This document shows positions 33,291 through 43,635 of a stretch of DNA of 64,000 nucleotides, in pieces (position 1 is the first letter of the stretch; each line of letters starts with the position of its first letter). The position numbers and the translations under genes were made by a program. The notes under the pieces were generated by a model. It saw only the letters and a program-made list of their open reading frames with translations, was not told the DNA's origin and did no database searches. Source of the DNA: Blastocystis hominis. Its lineage: Eukaryota > Sar > Bigyra > Opalinata > Blastocystidae. Where the stretch lies: positions 268,001 to 332,000 of the forward strand of contig NW_013171827.1 in the NCBI RefSeq assembly GCF_000151665.1, given 5' to 3'.

Positions 33291-35723
33291 ATGAGACATA
33301 ATTGGTGTGTGTTTTTATGTTTAATCATATCTGGTACGGGGTCCAATCTGAAATGACGATTTGTAGTACTATGTCTTTATCCAAATCATCTAAGGAGGCT
33401 TGAAGATGAAAGCTGCTCAAATCATGGTCAAATGGTAGATAATGTTTGCGAATGCAACTTCGGGTTGTCGTTCTTTATTTTTGTGATTCTTAGTTATTAC
33501 GGAGATACGTGCAGCGATTCGTGTGAAGGACTCAAAATAGAAGATGGAGAAGTCTATGAATGCAGTGGATATGGAGATTGTGAACTAACGAACGGCGCCT
33601 ATGTCTGTAAATGCGATAGCTACGCCTTCGGCTCCGACTGCAGCGCGGTTTGTCCCGAATCCTACCGCGATGATAATGATACCATTATCATCTGCAGCGG
33701 CCACGGAACGTGCTCGTACACGGATACTGCGACGTGCACCTGCAATCCCGGTTACTACACCAGTGATTGCAGCGTATCATGTCCTGGCCTGATCACCGAA
33801 TCTGGCAAAGTGCTCGAGTGCAGCGGCCACGGCCAATGCATCAAAGAAGACGACGCCGAGAACTACTACTGCGAGTGCGACGCGAGCTACTCCGGCGAGG
33901 ACTGCTCGCTCAGCTGCCCTGGGCAGATCGAAAAGGACGGGATTTGGGTCAGCTGCAGTGGAAACGGAGAATGCGACGAAGGCACGTGCGTCTGCGACCC
34001 CGGTTTCTACGGAACGGCCTTCGACCAGCACTGCCCCGGACTCATCACGCTCGACGGGAATGTGGTGGAATGCAATGGACATGGCACGTGCGATCCCTCC
34101 TCGCTCACGTGCTCCTGCGCCAACGACCGGTGGGATCCCACGGATTGCGGGTGCAGCGCGACGACGTGCGGAGAGCACGGGTCGTGCCAAAACCAGACGT
34201 GCGTGTGCGACGAGAAGTGGGGAAACTGGGGAAACCGAGACGTAGATTCAGCGGGGAGTTCTGCGAATTCAACTGCGATTATATGAAGGACTGTAGCGGG
34301 AAGGGCCTGTGCAACCAGTGGAAGTTCGATTGGAATTCGACGTAGAGCGGGAAAGTGCGATTGTGTTTTCAATTTCTACGGGGAACACTGCGAGAAACAG
34401 TGTTCCGACAGCGACGATTGCTCCGACCAAGGCGTCTGCATCGAGAATGGTGCGAGTTCCGCGGGGATGTGATGTAGGCAAGTGTTTGTGTTTCAGCGGA
34501 TTCGCGGGGGAACACTGCGAAAAAACCGCCCCGCGGGTCAGTTCGTCGCTCATTTTATCCGCGGTTCTCGCTCTGCTCTTGGCGCTACAGGTGTATTTAT
34601 GGCGCCGTCAGAGCGTAGACTCCAATTACCGCTTTGACCTGTAGAAAACGCCCCGCTTTGCCGAGAAATTGTGGGCATTGCCCAGTTCCGATGTTCTCTA
34701 GAAATCCCACCAAGGCCGCCCAAGTCGAGATGACCAGCTCGGCAATGCCCAGTTCGACTAACTCGGCAATGCCCAGTACGACCAGCTCGGCAATGCCCAG
34801 TACGACCAGCTCGGCAATGCCCAGTACCATTGTGGGGGGCTGGGCGTGTCCCGCGTGCACGAAGATCAACCCGCCGAGCGTTTCGCGGTGCGTGGTGTGC
34901 AGCACCCCGCGGAACAAGACCATCCCCGCGAAACCCAAGCGGGTGCGAAGAACCGCCAGACCCGCGGGGAAGCCCGAGGAACCGAAGAAGGAGCCCGCCA
35001 GGGAGCACAAGCAGACCGGGGAAACCGGGGAAACCCAGAGCCAGGCGAGCAAAGGAAGAGAACCTCTCAGTGAAACTCCCAGTGAAACTCCCAGTGAAAC
35101 TCCCAGTGAAACTCCCAGTGAAACTCCCAGTGAAACTCCCGCGGGAGCCAGCGAATCCACGGGATCCGCTGCGCCTGCTGTGCCTGCTGCGCCTGCTGTG
35201 CCTGCTGCGCCCTCGAAGCCTGCTGAACCTACTGAGCCTGCTAAACCTGCTGAACCTGCTGAACCTGCTGAACCCACAGAGAGCGTGGAATCAGCGGCGA
35301 GCGAGATTTTTGCCGATGCGAATCTTCGGATTTTTTTGTCCAGCTCCAAGTAGGCTTCTTTTCGTGCCTTCTGAAATACAGGATTGATGACCATCGAATC
35401 CAGATGCGACTTCGCTATGCCGCCATTTCGTCGCCCCTCGATGCTCTCGCATTCAATGTACTCCTTGGCTCCACGGTTTCCCCTAGATTTCATGTCCGAA
35501 GTACATCCAGGCGACCTCGGAGCCACTTTCAGCCACTTCGATCGACGGAGAAAACGAAGCGGAGCAGTTGATAACCGTAAAAGTGATCGGGTTTTGTGAG
35601 CGATAGTTCGAGCTGAAGGAGGACAAGCCGTTGAAGCTGAAGGTGGAGGGAAGCTATAAGAGCGGAGAGGATACGATTGCTGTAGATACTGGAGTGTTAA
35701 AGATTGAACAATCGAGTGTTTGA
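33291..35723 (+). CDS. EGF-repeat transmembrane protein continuing into a RanBP2-type zinc finger
   Basis: Starts MRHNWCVFLCLIISVLCLYP, a signal peptide created by joining exon 1 across a 33-nt intron. About eight EGF-like modules follow (for example CSGHGTCSY...CTCNPGYYTSDC). A C-terminal hydrophobic helix (LILSAVLALLLALQVYLW) precedes a basic stop-transfer. A TAG at 34642-34644 could end the gene. However, removing 30-nt and 31-nt introns at 34615-34644 and 34674-34704 continues the frame into Ser/Thr/Met repeats, a RanBP2 zinc finger (GWACPACTKINPPSVSRCVVC), SETP repeats and a beta-rich tail. No TGTTTGTT lies between the two halves, favouring one gene. Intron 34217-34245 is of the GTGGAAAC family. 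Confidence 0.7.
34217..34245 (+). other. Intron of the GTGGAAACG family (G-rich variant)
   Basis: 29-nt phase-2 intron in the EGF gene. It starts GTGGGGAAACTGGGGAAACC and ends GACGTAG. It joins CDEK to FSGEFCEFNC. Confidence 0.85.
34732..34828 (+). repeat. Tandem 24-27-nt coding repeats
   Basis: Repeated ACCAGCTCGGCAATGCCCAG units encode TSSAMPS repeats in the probable cytoplasmic part of the EGF protein. Confidence 0.85.
35069..35142 (+). repeat. Tandem 12-nt coding repeats
   Basis: Six copies of AGTGAAACTCCC encode SETP repeats. Confidence 0.9.
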
Positions 35724-35731
35724 GACAAACA
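35724..35731 (-). terminator. Polyadenylation-type motif TGTTTGTC (Pam18 gene)
   Basis: Lies 4 nt beyond the T at 35736 that would form TAA upon polyadenylation. Confidence 0.7.
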
Positions 35732-35735
35732 TGCA

Positions 35736-36332
35736 AATGAGATCCCGTAGTGCTGCCTTCTAACAACATGTCCTTGGCTTGGTTGACTTTCGCGGCCAAG
35801 TAAGGACTGCCACCTTTATCAGGGTGATTTTTCAAAAGAATCGTGCGATAAGCCTTCTGAATGCGCTTTTCGTCAGAATTTACTCTGTGGATCATTCCGA
35901 AACAATCGAAAATTACCTTACACCGAGAATCAGAGCAGCCTCTCGCTTTGTCATTTCCTTCTCAAAACCTCCTTGGTAGAAAGAAGCCATTGCGTATGTG
36001 TGACCACCATTTCCATCGGTTTTGTTTTTGTATCTCTCGGCACTCTAAAACAACAACAGGGTTCTATCGAGTCCCTACCTCAACGACATACTTTGCAGCA
36101 AGACAGCAACCAGCAACTCCACATCCCAGAACCAACGGGAGTAAAGGGTTCTCTCTTCCGGTCGTCAAATATCTCTTCTGGGAGCGATTGTCCTAGTGAT
36201 CATAGTTATCACGCAACCAAATACCAAAAGTCCATTGTGAGACAGCGTACCAACAGTATTCACTATACCAGAGTACAACGGTCTCTGCAACAGTCTTCCA
36301 CCTTGCAGCAATGTTGTTGTAAGTCGTAACAT
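35736..36332 (-). CDS. PAM18: Mitochondrial import motor J-protein Pam18/Tim14
   Basis: Exons joined across introns of 32-35 nt read MLRLTTTLLQGGRLLQRPLY (presequence-like), a membrane segment (PLVLGCGVAGCCLAAKY), FYQGGFEKEMTKREAALILG and the J domain with the HPD motif in LLKNHPDKGGSPYLAAKVNQ. Tim14/Pam18 stimulates mitochondrial Hsp70 at the TIM23 channel. The frame has no encoded stop for more than 1 kb past ...EGSTTGSH, where the antisense of the EGF gene begins. Polyadenylation after the T at 35736 would create TAA. The first exon could be longer than usual for the family. Confidence 0.85.
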
Positions 36333-36954
36333 CCCTAAGCTGATATTTACGAAACTGTGATAGTGATCGGGTTTTGAATTGGGACTTGGACTAACAACCG
36401 CGCATCTGGTAAAATGAATACATCCAAAAATAGGGTATAATTGTAAAAAAACAAGCAAGAAACTGAATTGTGAGCAACATCATCAAACAGGTTTGAAAAC
36501 CACGCAAATCTATGGATCGATTTACACATGTGTAGAAAATTCTATTCATCTATTCAAATCGACATTTGAATTCAGCACGCCCACCTTTTAGTTGAAAAGT
36601 GCAAAGATCTAACCTATAATTACACCAATCCTTTTTACAACCACCCATTCCTTATAATTTTATGAGTTTTGATGAGCTCGTCACTTTGTTTGCAAGTATC
36701 TACACTGTACAACAGCCTCTTTCCCACATAAATCACTATTTTCAATTCACCACACTTCATAGACACACTGTCAAGTACGCTCGCCAATCCCTATAAAAAC
36801 TTCAGTTCCCAAAGCAAGTGTGCCGTTTTTCGTCGTTGGATCTGCGACCTAACCTAGATTTTCATTCATTTTTATAATTGTGCACTCTTTGTTGTTTTAA
36901 AGGGTTGTCTTGTCATTCCGTTTTTAATCTATAGAATATATAATCAGTCGTTCA
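36333..36954. other. Divergent intergenic region
   Basis: 622 bp of AT-rich sequence between the starts of Pam18 (-) and the Tousled-like kinase (+). No supported gene; presumably two promoters. Confidence 0.5.
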
Positions 36955-39900
36955 ATGGAACTAATTCCGAATAGCAAAAGCTCCGATGGTGAAAAGGAGG
37001 CAAATCATGCTCTGCCTAATAATAGAACTGTTTGCATCGTCATACCGTCTTCTCATTTTTTAGGTTACAGAAACGCTATGTTCCGAAATCTACCCCGACA
37101 CTTCAACAAACTCAGTAACCCGATTTTCCCCGCAATTCATGCGCAGGACAACGGCACCAGACGATCCAAGCGCTCTCGCAAGCAATCGACTCCCTCGGTA
37201 CGCCCTGCGTGCTTCTCTGACGCCCCAGCGCTTCAACAGCCGCCGCAAGCTCACTCCGCGCAAGGACATCCCGCAGCCGACCTTCTGCGTGGAGGGCTCG
37301 GAGGAGGACAACTCGCTCTCTTCCCCGTGTCCGCTGAGTCCCCCGCGGAACACCAAGCGCATCGACTTCTACTTCGGCCCCAAGGAGATTCTTCGCCAGC
37401 CCGCGCCGCCGCTCCCCGACTCCCATTCCAATCTCTCCACGCTTTCCCTCCCTTCGCAAGACGGCGCCCCGCTCGCTTCTCCCGCCAAAACCCTCCCCGA
37501 TCCCGCGGATAATCGAGACGACCCGTCTCCCGCGGTTCCCGGCGTCGATTCGCGAGCGAAAGACCCCTACACGCTGCTCATCGCCCGCGACCGCCGCATC
37601 AAGGAGCTGGAGCACGTTTCCCCGTTTCCCCGATTCGATGTAGGAGCTGAGCGAGACGAAACGGTCGTTGGAGGAAGTGCAGCAAGCGGAGACGTCGTAC
37701 AAGTCGCAGCAGGCGGAGCTGTCGAGTCTGCGCGCGAATTACCGCGAGGACATCGACCTGCTGCGCGGGCAGCTGACGCAGCTGACGGAGGAGGCGAGTC
37801 GGCGGAAGGAGCGCGTGGCGAGCGCGCTGACGCGGTGGATCCGCGACTTCGCGTTCTGCTCCTCGCGGGAAAAACTGCTTCGCGTGGCGCGGATGGACGT
37901 CACCGTCGGACACATCGCCTTGCAGCAGATCGGTCATCGCGTCGTGGAAACGTGGAACGACGGAGTGGTCGGCGAAACGCCCGGGCTGGCATGTAGAGGA
38001 TGAAGGAGCTGCGGAAACGCATCGCCGAACTCAACGAAACCCGCGAGAAAGCCGAGGCCGAGCGTCGGAGTCTTCGGCGAGTTTCCCCGTTTCCCCGTTT
38101 CGATGTAGAGGTCGCAGCGAGGAGAGAAAGAGAGCGCGATGCCGCCTCCGACGCAAGCGATGGGCGATGCGGAGGAGGGGGAATCCCACGATTTTGACCA
38201 GCTGGCGAAGCTGGAGCGGACGAAAAGCTGCGTAAACGCGGTGAAGAAGCGGCAGGTGAGTATATGTGTGGAGGCGAGTGAGGCGCAGTGGGAGTTTCAG
38301 GAGGAGCTGAGCCGGCTGGAGGTGGAGAAGGAGGCGCACATCCGGGAGGTGCGGAGGCTGCGGGACGAGCAGAGCAGCCAGTACTGCGAGCGGCAGCTGC
38401 TGAAGAACCGGTACCAGATCGTGGAACTGCTGGGGAAAGGAGGGTTCAGCGAGGTGTGGCACGCGTTCGATTTGGAGGCGCTGACGGACGTGGCGATCAA
38501 GATCCATCAGCTGTCGGCGGCGTGGAGCGATGAGCGAAAGAGCAATTATATCAAGCATGCGATCAGGGAGAACGACATCCAGAAGGTAGGCGAAGCAGGG
38601 AGTGGATTGGAATGGAATGGAATGGAATGGAATGGATATGGAATGAAATGGATTTGGAATGGTGGATGGGTGGAATGAATCATCGAATGAATTAATTGAA
38701 TGAATGAATTGAATGAATGAATTGAATGAATGAATTGAATGAATGAATGAAATAAGTGAATTGAATGAATTGAATGAATTGAATGAATTGAATGAATTGA
38801 ATGAATGAATTGAATGAATTGAATGAATTGATGGATAGATGAATTCAATTGAATGAATTTTGATCGGGTTTTGATTGAATCGAACTGAATGAATGGATTG
38901 CATCCGTGAATTGAATCCTTGTATCCATTGAACAAATCAGCAATTGAATGAATGAATGAATGAACTGAAATTGTGAATATTTGCTTTTCGTTTTTTGTTT
39001 CATTGAAGCATGAGCCTCTATCCACTTATCCATCCATTGCGTTCTCTTGTTAGATGCTCATCGCATTTTTTTGTCTTCATCTTTTCATCTTCTCACCGCA
39101 TCTAGCGAATCTGCCACGAGAACGTGGTTCGGCAGCTCGACAGTTTTGTCATCAACAGCGATTCCTTCGCCACCGTTCTCGAATATTGTCCCGGAACCGA
39201 CCTGGAACAATATCTCAAGCAGAACGGCACGCTCAAAGAAGCCGAGGCGCGCGGGATCGTGATCCAAATGCTGTCCGCGCTGAAGTACATGAGCTCGAGC
39301 CACACGCGGATCATTCATTACGATCTGAAACCCGCGAATATTTTGTTTGATAGCGAGGGAAAAGTGAAGATCACCGACTTCGGACTCAGCAAGGAAATGG
39401 ACCCCACCGGGGACAGCAAGATGGCGCTCACCAGCCAGGGCGCGGGAACGTACTGGTAAGAAGAAAAGAATTGAAAAGAATTGAAAAGAATTGAAATTGG
39501 AAGGAAAAGAAAAGTGAAAAATAGGGGGGATTTTTGGAATGGGGGGTTGGGTGTGTAGCCTCGAGTTGCTCTTGCTAAATCATTTGGTTTTGTTATTATT
39601 ATTATTTCTTTTGATTGGCTATGCACTCGTGCGCACAACCCATCCATTCATCTTCATCCCCATGTCGTTTGTTTGTTTGTTTGTTTTCCTTTCGTTTTAC
39701 ACAAACTTTGAGCATCCACTCATCTTTTCGTGTAGGTATCTCCCTCCGGAGTGCTTCCAAACCAACTCCTCCAATCCTCCATTGATTTCGCAGAAAGTCG
39801 ATGTCTGGAGCGTTGGAGTCATTCTCTACCAAATGGTTTACGGAAAAAAACCATTTGGAGAGGACATGTCGCAGGAGACGCTACTACGCGAGAATGTGAT

Positions 39901-40057
39901 TCTAAATATTGTAAACATCGAATTCCCAGCAAAGCCAGCCGTTTCGGCGGAGTGCCGAGATTTCATAGTGTGTTGCCTTCAAAAGGATGTACAGAAGCGA
40001 TGGGGAGTTGCTGAGCTGTGTGAACATCCTTTCATAACTCAAACAAAGCAAAGATGA
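36955..40057 (+). CDS. TLK: Tousled-like serine/threonine kinase
   Basis: Starts MELIPNSKSSDGEKEA. A long N-terminal part with coiled coils (for example RIAELNETREKAEAERRSL and QAELSSLRANYREDIDLLRG) leads to the kinase: LLGKGGFSEVWHAFD, VAIKIHQL, SFATVLEYCPGTDLEQYLKQ, IIHYDLKPANILF, ITDFGLSKEM, LTSQGAGTYW, YLPPEC, KVDVWSVGVILYQMVYGKKP. These are TLK family signatures; TLKs act on histone chaperones in chromatin assembly. Two introns (37616-37643 and 38081-38108) are nearly identical, and two are exceptionally long (38586-39105 and 39456-39735). TGTTTGTT at 40060-40067 lies 4 nt after the T of the TGA stop codon. Confidence 0.95.
37616..37643 (+). other. Intron of the GTTTCC family (TLK copy 1)
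   Basis: 28-nt phase-0 intron. It starts GTTTCCCCGTTTCCCCGATT and ends TCGATGTAG. It differs from 38081-38108 at one position. Confidence 0.92.
38081..38108 (+). other. Intron of the GTTTCC family (TLK copy 2)
   Basis: 28-nt phase-0 intron. It starts GTTTCCCCGTTTCCCCGTTT and ends TCGATGTAG. It matches copy 1 at 27 of 28 bases, while the flanking exons are unrelated. Confidence 0.92.
38586..39105 (+). other. Very long repeat-filled intron (520 nt)
   Basis: GTAGG...CATCTAG between DIQK and RICHENVV of the TLK kinase domain. It contains (GGAAT)n and a long array of GAATGAATTGAAT-type units at about 38605-38960. Confidence 0.88.
39456..39735 (+). other. Long intron (280 nt)
   Basis: GTAAG...GTGTAG between GAGTYW and YLPPEC of TLK. 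Starts with AAAAGAATTG repeats. Confidence 0.88.
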
Positions 40058-40059
40058 TT

Positions 40060-40067
40060 TGTTTGTT
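40060..40067 (+). terminator. Polyadenylation-type motif TGTTTGTT (TLK gene)
   Basis: 4 nt after the T at 40055, so cleavage there would turn the encoded TGA into TAA. Confidence 0.75.
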
Positions 40068-40109
40068 CATATACGGATTCCCGTGGTTTTAGCTTTTATA
40101 GGCTAAAAA

Positions 40110-41382
40110 ATGTGTCATACTCCCTTGTATTTTGTTGTTTTAGTGTTCTCTTTATGGTACTGTAAGTTATCATGCTATCGAAAGAGCGCATTCACAATTC
40201 CTCGTTCTCTAATAATACATGCCCAGGGAGATCATTATTACAACCAATCCATTGCACTGTATTCGAAATGGGGAAGAAAATATATGAAATATACTTGTGG
40301 GGATAGCAAGCCAAAGATGAAGCCAAAGTATCGTATATACTTTACTAACGGCTAAAATGTAGTTGATATCCCAATGCGAGTGGAATCTGTTCAATTTATA
40401 ATCGTGGGAACTACGGATGTATATACATATTGCTATTGGTTACTCATTCATAGATTTTAAATAATAAGGAGCGTAACACAATTGAATCGTTTAGAATTCT
40501 TAAGCAAACAGGAAACACGATTTCCGTTGTCTTTACCAATAATGAAACGATCGCGGATTTTTGTAAAGAGAGAGGAGTTCTTGTTCGTCCCATTCAGTCC
40601 AGGAATATATACGGTCTTCCGGTTCTTCGGGATATTTTCCTCGCGGTCCAGAAAGAATTCCCTCATCGTCACCTCGTCTATCTTAATTTAGATATTTTGA
40701 TCAATCCCTCCCTCTTACTCACCGCATCTTATCTGATCTCACAGAGGAAGGACAACAAAGTATTCTTCTAACTGGAAATTCTCTTTAGTTTCTTTTTGTA
40801 TCTCGCGTAATGAACAGCAACGTTACGGAGAGCCTTACAATGCAATCACTTTATTCATACGAAAGATTTATTAATGATCATGCAAACGGAAAACTTAGAC
40901 TATATGTTGCAATGGTAATCATTAGATCCCCTCTTTTTCCCATCTAGGACATTTTCATCTTTCCTTGCACATATCACTTTCAGGATGTTGACCCCGTCGT
41001 TGTAGGAAGGTGGTTTGTTGATACGGCGCTAATGAAAGATGCACAAAGAAAGAAGTACTATATTTATGATATGACTGGATTAATCTCTCTGCATCAAGGG
41101 TTTGATACTTCAAAGAAGATATTTAAGGGGGTGCAGGAGGATTTTGAATATAATAAGATGTTGCTCCAAAAGCGAAATGATGCCGGCATCGTGTATCTTA
41201 CAGCGAATTATTGGGGTTGCCATTGGAGTGTTTGTTTTAAATGCTATAGTGTGGACGGTGTGAAAGAACGTGGAATGGAGTTGGAGTGGATTGAATGTCT
41301 CGCAATGTTTAGAGATTCGAACCATTTGCACAGATCGATGAGAGTAGATGGTTGTTGTTCGGTGTTTGGTGTATGGAAGTAA
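40110..41382 (+). CDS. Glycosyltransferase-like protein (GT-A, nucleotide-diphospho-sugar type)
   Basis: Starts MCHTPLYFVVLVFSLWYC, a probable signal anchor of a type II Golgi protein. After several 30-60-nt introns the domain reads ESFRILKQTGNTISVVFTNN, HRHLVYLNLDILINPSLLLT (N-x-D in the place of the DxD motif), then DVDPVVVGRWFVDTAL, YYIYDMTGLISLHQGFDTSK and a C-terminal DAGIVYLTANYWGCHW. The order fits predicted nucleotide-diphospho-sugar transferases of the GT-A fold; donor and acceptor are unknown. The first two introns (about 40159-40230) are less certain. Confidence 0.68.
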
Positions 41383-42185
41383 ACGATGAAGAATAGGGGA
41401 AGTAGGAAACAAAGCAGGGCATGTTTGATGTGTGGCTAGTGAATAATATATATAATAAAAGTTTATTCATTTGTCTGGGTCAATTTCACGATGATATCCT
41501 TTCTATACACTGCCCGATCATCTATGATTCGTGACTTACCCTGGAATCCAAAGCTTGAAAAGGTTATTTTCATATTTATCCTCTTGCAATTATAAGTACA
41601 CGCGAATCTACTGTGTGTAACTCTATTCAGTAATTCTTAATTGAAAATAAATAACTTTGAAAATACAGTTTTCATTGTAAGTAATGAGAATAGGAAAAGT
41701 GATACTGATAATAAGGGAAAGGACTGCACATCAGTGATGGTTGAAGTCTTTCTATTGTTGTACAACTTTTATTATAAATGAATATCGTTTCATATGATTA
41801 AAAAACAATTAATAAATATACAATAGATTGACCAATATCTTGGCTTTTCCAATCTAATGAAATACACTATTTGCACTACCATTACCATCATCATCATTAT
41901 AGTCTACACATTCATTTGGTTGAGAAATTATCTCTACCACTTATGAGAATGTTTTGCTGCAATCACCTGCTTCCAGGAATATACAATATTGACTCAATAG
42001 CACATTCTGGTAATAACCCACCTTTTATATTCTCATGTCTGAACACCACCTAACAAACACTTTTCATCTTAAACCCCATAATCCTGAAAGGGAGTCTACA
42101 ATAATACAAAAAGTACAACGTAATATCGAAATGCCACTATTGGTTCATTTCTTTAGACATTTTTCGTGTTTGCAGGACCACAGGC
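41383..42185. other. Large intergenic region
   Basis: About 800 bp, AT-rich, with (AT)n near 41446 and TGTTTGATG near 41422 (possible 3' signal of the preceding gene). No convincing ORF. Confidence 0.5.
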
Positions 42186-43635
42186 ATGGGAATTCCTGGC
42201 TTGTGGAAATTCGTCGATTCTGCTACCTCTGTTGTGTCACTTGAAAAGTATCGTGGAAAGAGAATTGCTGTTGATGCTTATGGGTGGTATTAAACTGCAT
42301 ATTTCGAAATCTAATTATTAGGATTCACCGCGGATGTTACTTTTGCGCGTGGGAATTAGGAATGGGAATTTCAACTACGAAGTAGGTCATTTTTCTTGTT
42401 GTTTTTTGTAGATATGTATTTTTCATAGAGAAGATGATCAAATTACTAAGAAGGTTTTCCATTCAACCGATTTTTGTTTTCGACGGTGCAAAGTTCCCTG
42501 CAAAACGCCACACGGATGAACAGAGAGCCCTGTACATGATTCTTTTTGTTTTTTCGAGTGTAGTATACGGCAGACCAAACTAAAAGAAGGAAAAGAGCTT
42601 GCCTCTCAGGGCGACATTAAAAAAGCTACTGGCATTTTCACGCAGACAATATCCATTTCAAAAGCGATGATGGAGGAAGTTCTCCATCTCTGCATTCGTC
42701 TACAAATTCCGTATATTATTTCCCCATATGAATCGGATGCGGAACTTGCCTTTCTAAGCCGCACTGGAATCGTAGACGCCGTAATGAGTGATGATTCAGA
42801 TTCTCTTTGTTTTCGTTGTCCCTGCGTTCTTTACAAACTAACTGACACGGGGATATGCAAAGAAGTTTGCTTAGAAAAACTACTCCACTCAGACGAGTTC
42901 ACTTCCTTTCCATGGACTTGCGACTTGTTCGAGTTTCTTTGCATTCTCAGCGGATGCGATTACTTGGACAATCTCCCTTATATCCGCTTGAAAACCGCGA
43001 AAAAATACATTCAGCTTTGTGGATCGGAGGAAAACGTATTCCCCTATGTAGCGAAGCTCCCCGTTCATCAATACTCATCGAACTATCAATCGAATTTGAA
43101 TCGAACTCGGCTTTCGTTTCGCCATCAAATCGTTTTTGATCCGATAGCGAAGTGTCGGAGGTTTTTAACGCCGTTTGGCGACATGAAAACGAATTTGAGT
43201 CCTTCCGAAATGGAGGAGGCGTGCGGAAAACTGGAAGGAAAGTGGGATGCGAAGGATTTGGCGCGCGGATTTGAAAGCGAGGCGTGGGGAGAAGGGATTT
43301 TGGATCGGTCGACGGATGTGAGCTATTTGGATGCGTTTTTTGGCGATTTGAAACGAGTGGAAGTGTGGAAAGAGTGCCGAATTGAGATAGAAATGGAGAA
43401 TAAAGGAGAAAAGGAAAAGGAGAAGGAGAGAAAAACGATGAAAAGAGAAATCGAAATGGAAACAGGAAATGCAGGAATTGATAAGAGGAGGAAAGTGGAA
43501 AAGGGAGAATTGAGTTGCGTGTCGGATGAGGATTTGCAGTTTATGGACGACGCGTTTTGGAAGGAAGTGGAGCAAATTGAGCAGAGTGTTTGGGATTGTT
43601 TGTTGATGGAACAAACAGAGAAAGAATGTGATTGA
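42186..43635 (+). CDS. EXO1: Exonuclease 1 (XPG/Rad2 family)
   Basis: Starts MGIPGLWKFVDSATSVVSLE, the XPG N-terminal domain, followed by KRIAVDAYGW, RFSIQPIFVFDGAKFPAKR and the internal XPG domain with the metal-binding residues in SPYESDAELAFL and MSDDSDSLCF. The helix-hairpin region is CILSGCDYLDNLPYIRLKTA. The order and LSGCDY favour EXO1 over FEN1. It is a 5'-3' exonuclease for mismatch repair and end resection. The C-terminal tail is short, with a Lys/Glu-rich stretch. Introns are 30-60 nt (for example 42287-42321). The last 14 nt overlap the minus-strand coiled-coil gene. Confidence 0.9.
43610..43617 (-). terminator. Polyadenylation-type motif TGTTTGTT (giant coiled-coil gene)
   Basis: 4 nt beyond the T at 43622, where polyadenylation would make TAA. 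It lies inside the antisense of EXO1. Confidence 0.75.

Noticed and set aside
34597..35895. Long minus-strand ORF continuing the J-domain protein with GSAGSAG and GVSLGVSL repeats
   Set aside because: It is the antisense of the spliced plus-strand gene with a RanBP2 zinc finger. The Pam18 transcript should end near 35736 at TGTTTGTC.
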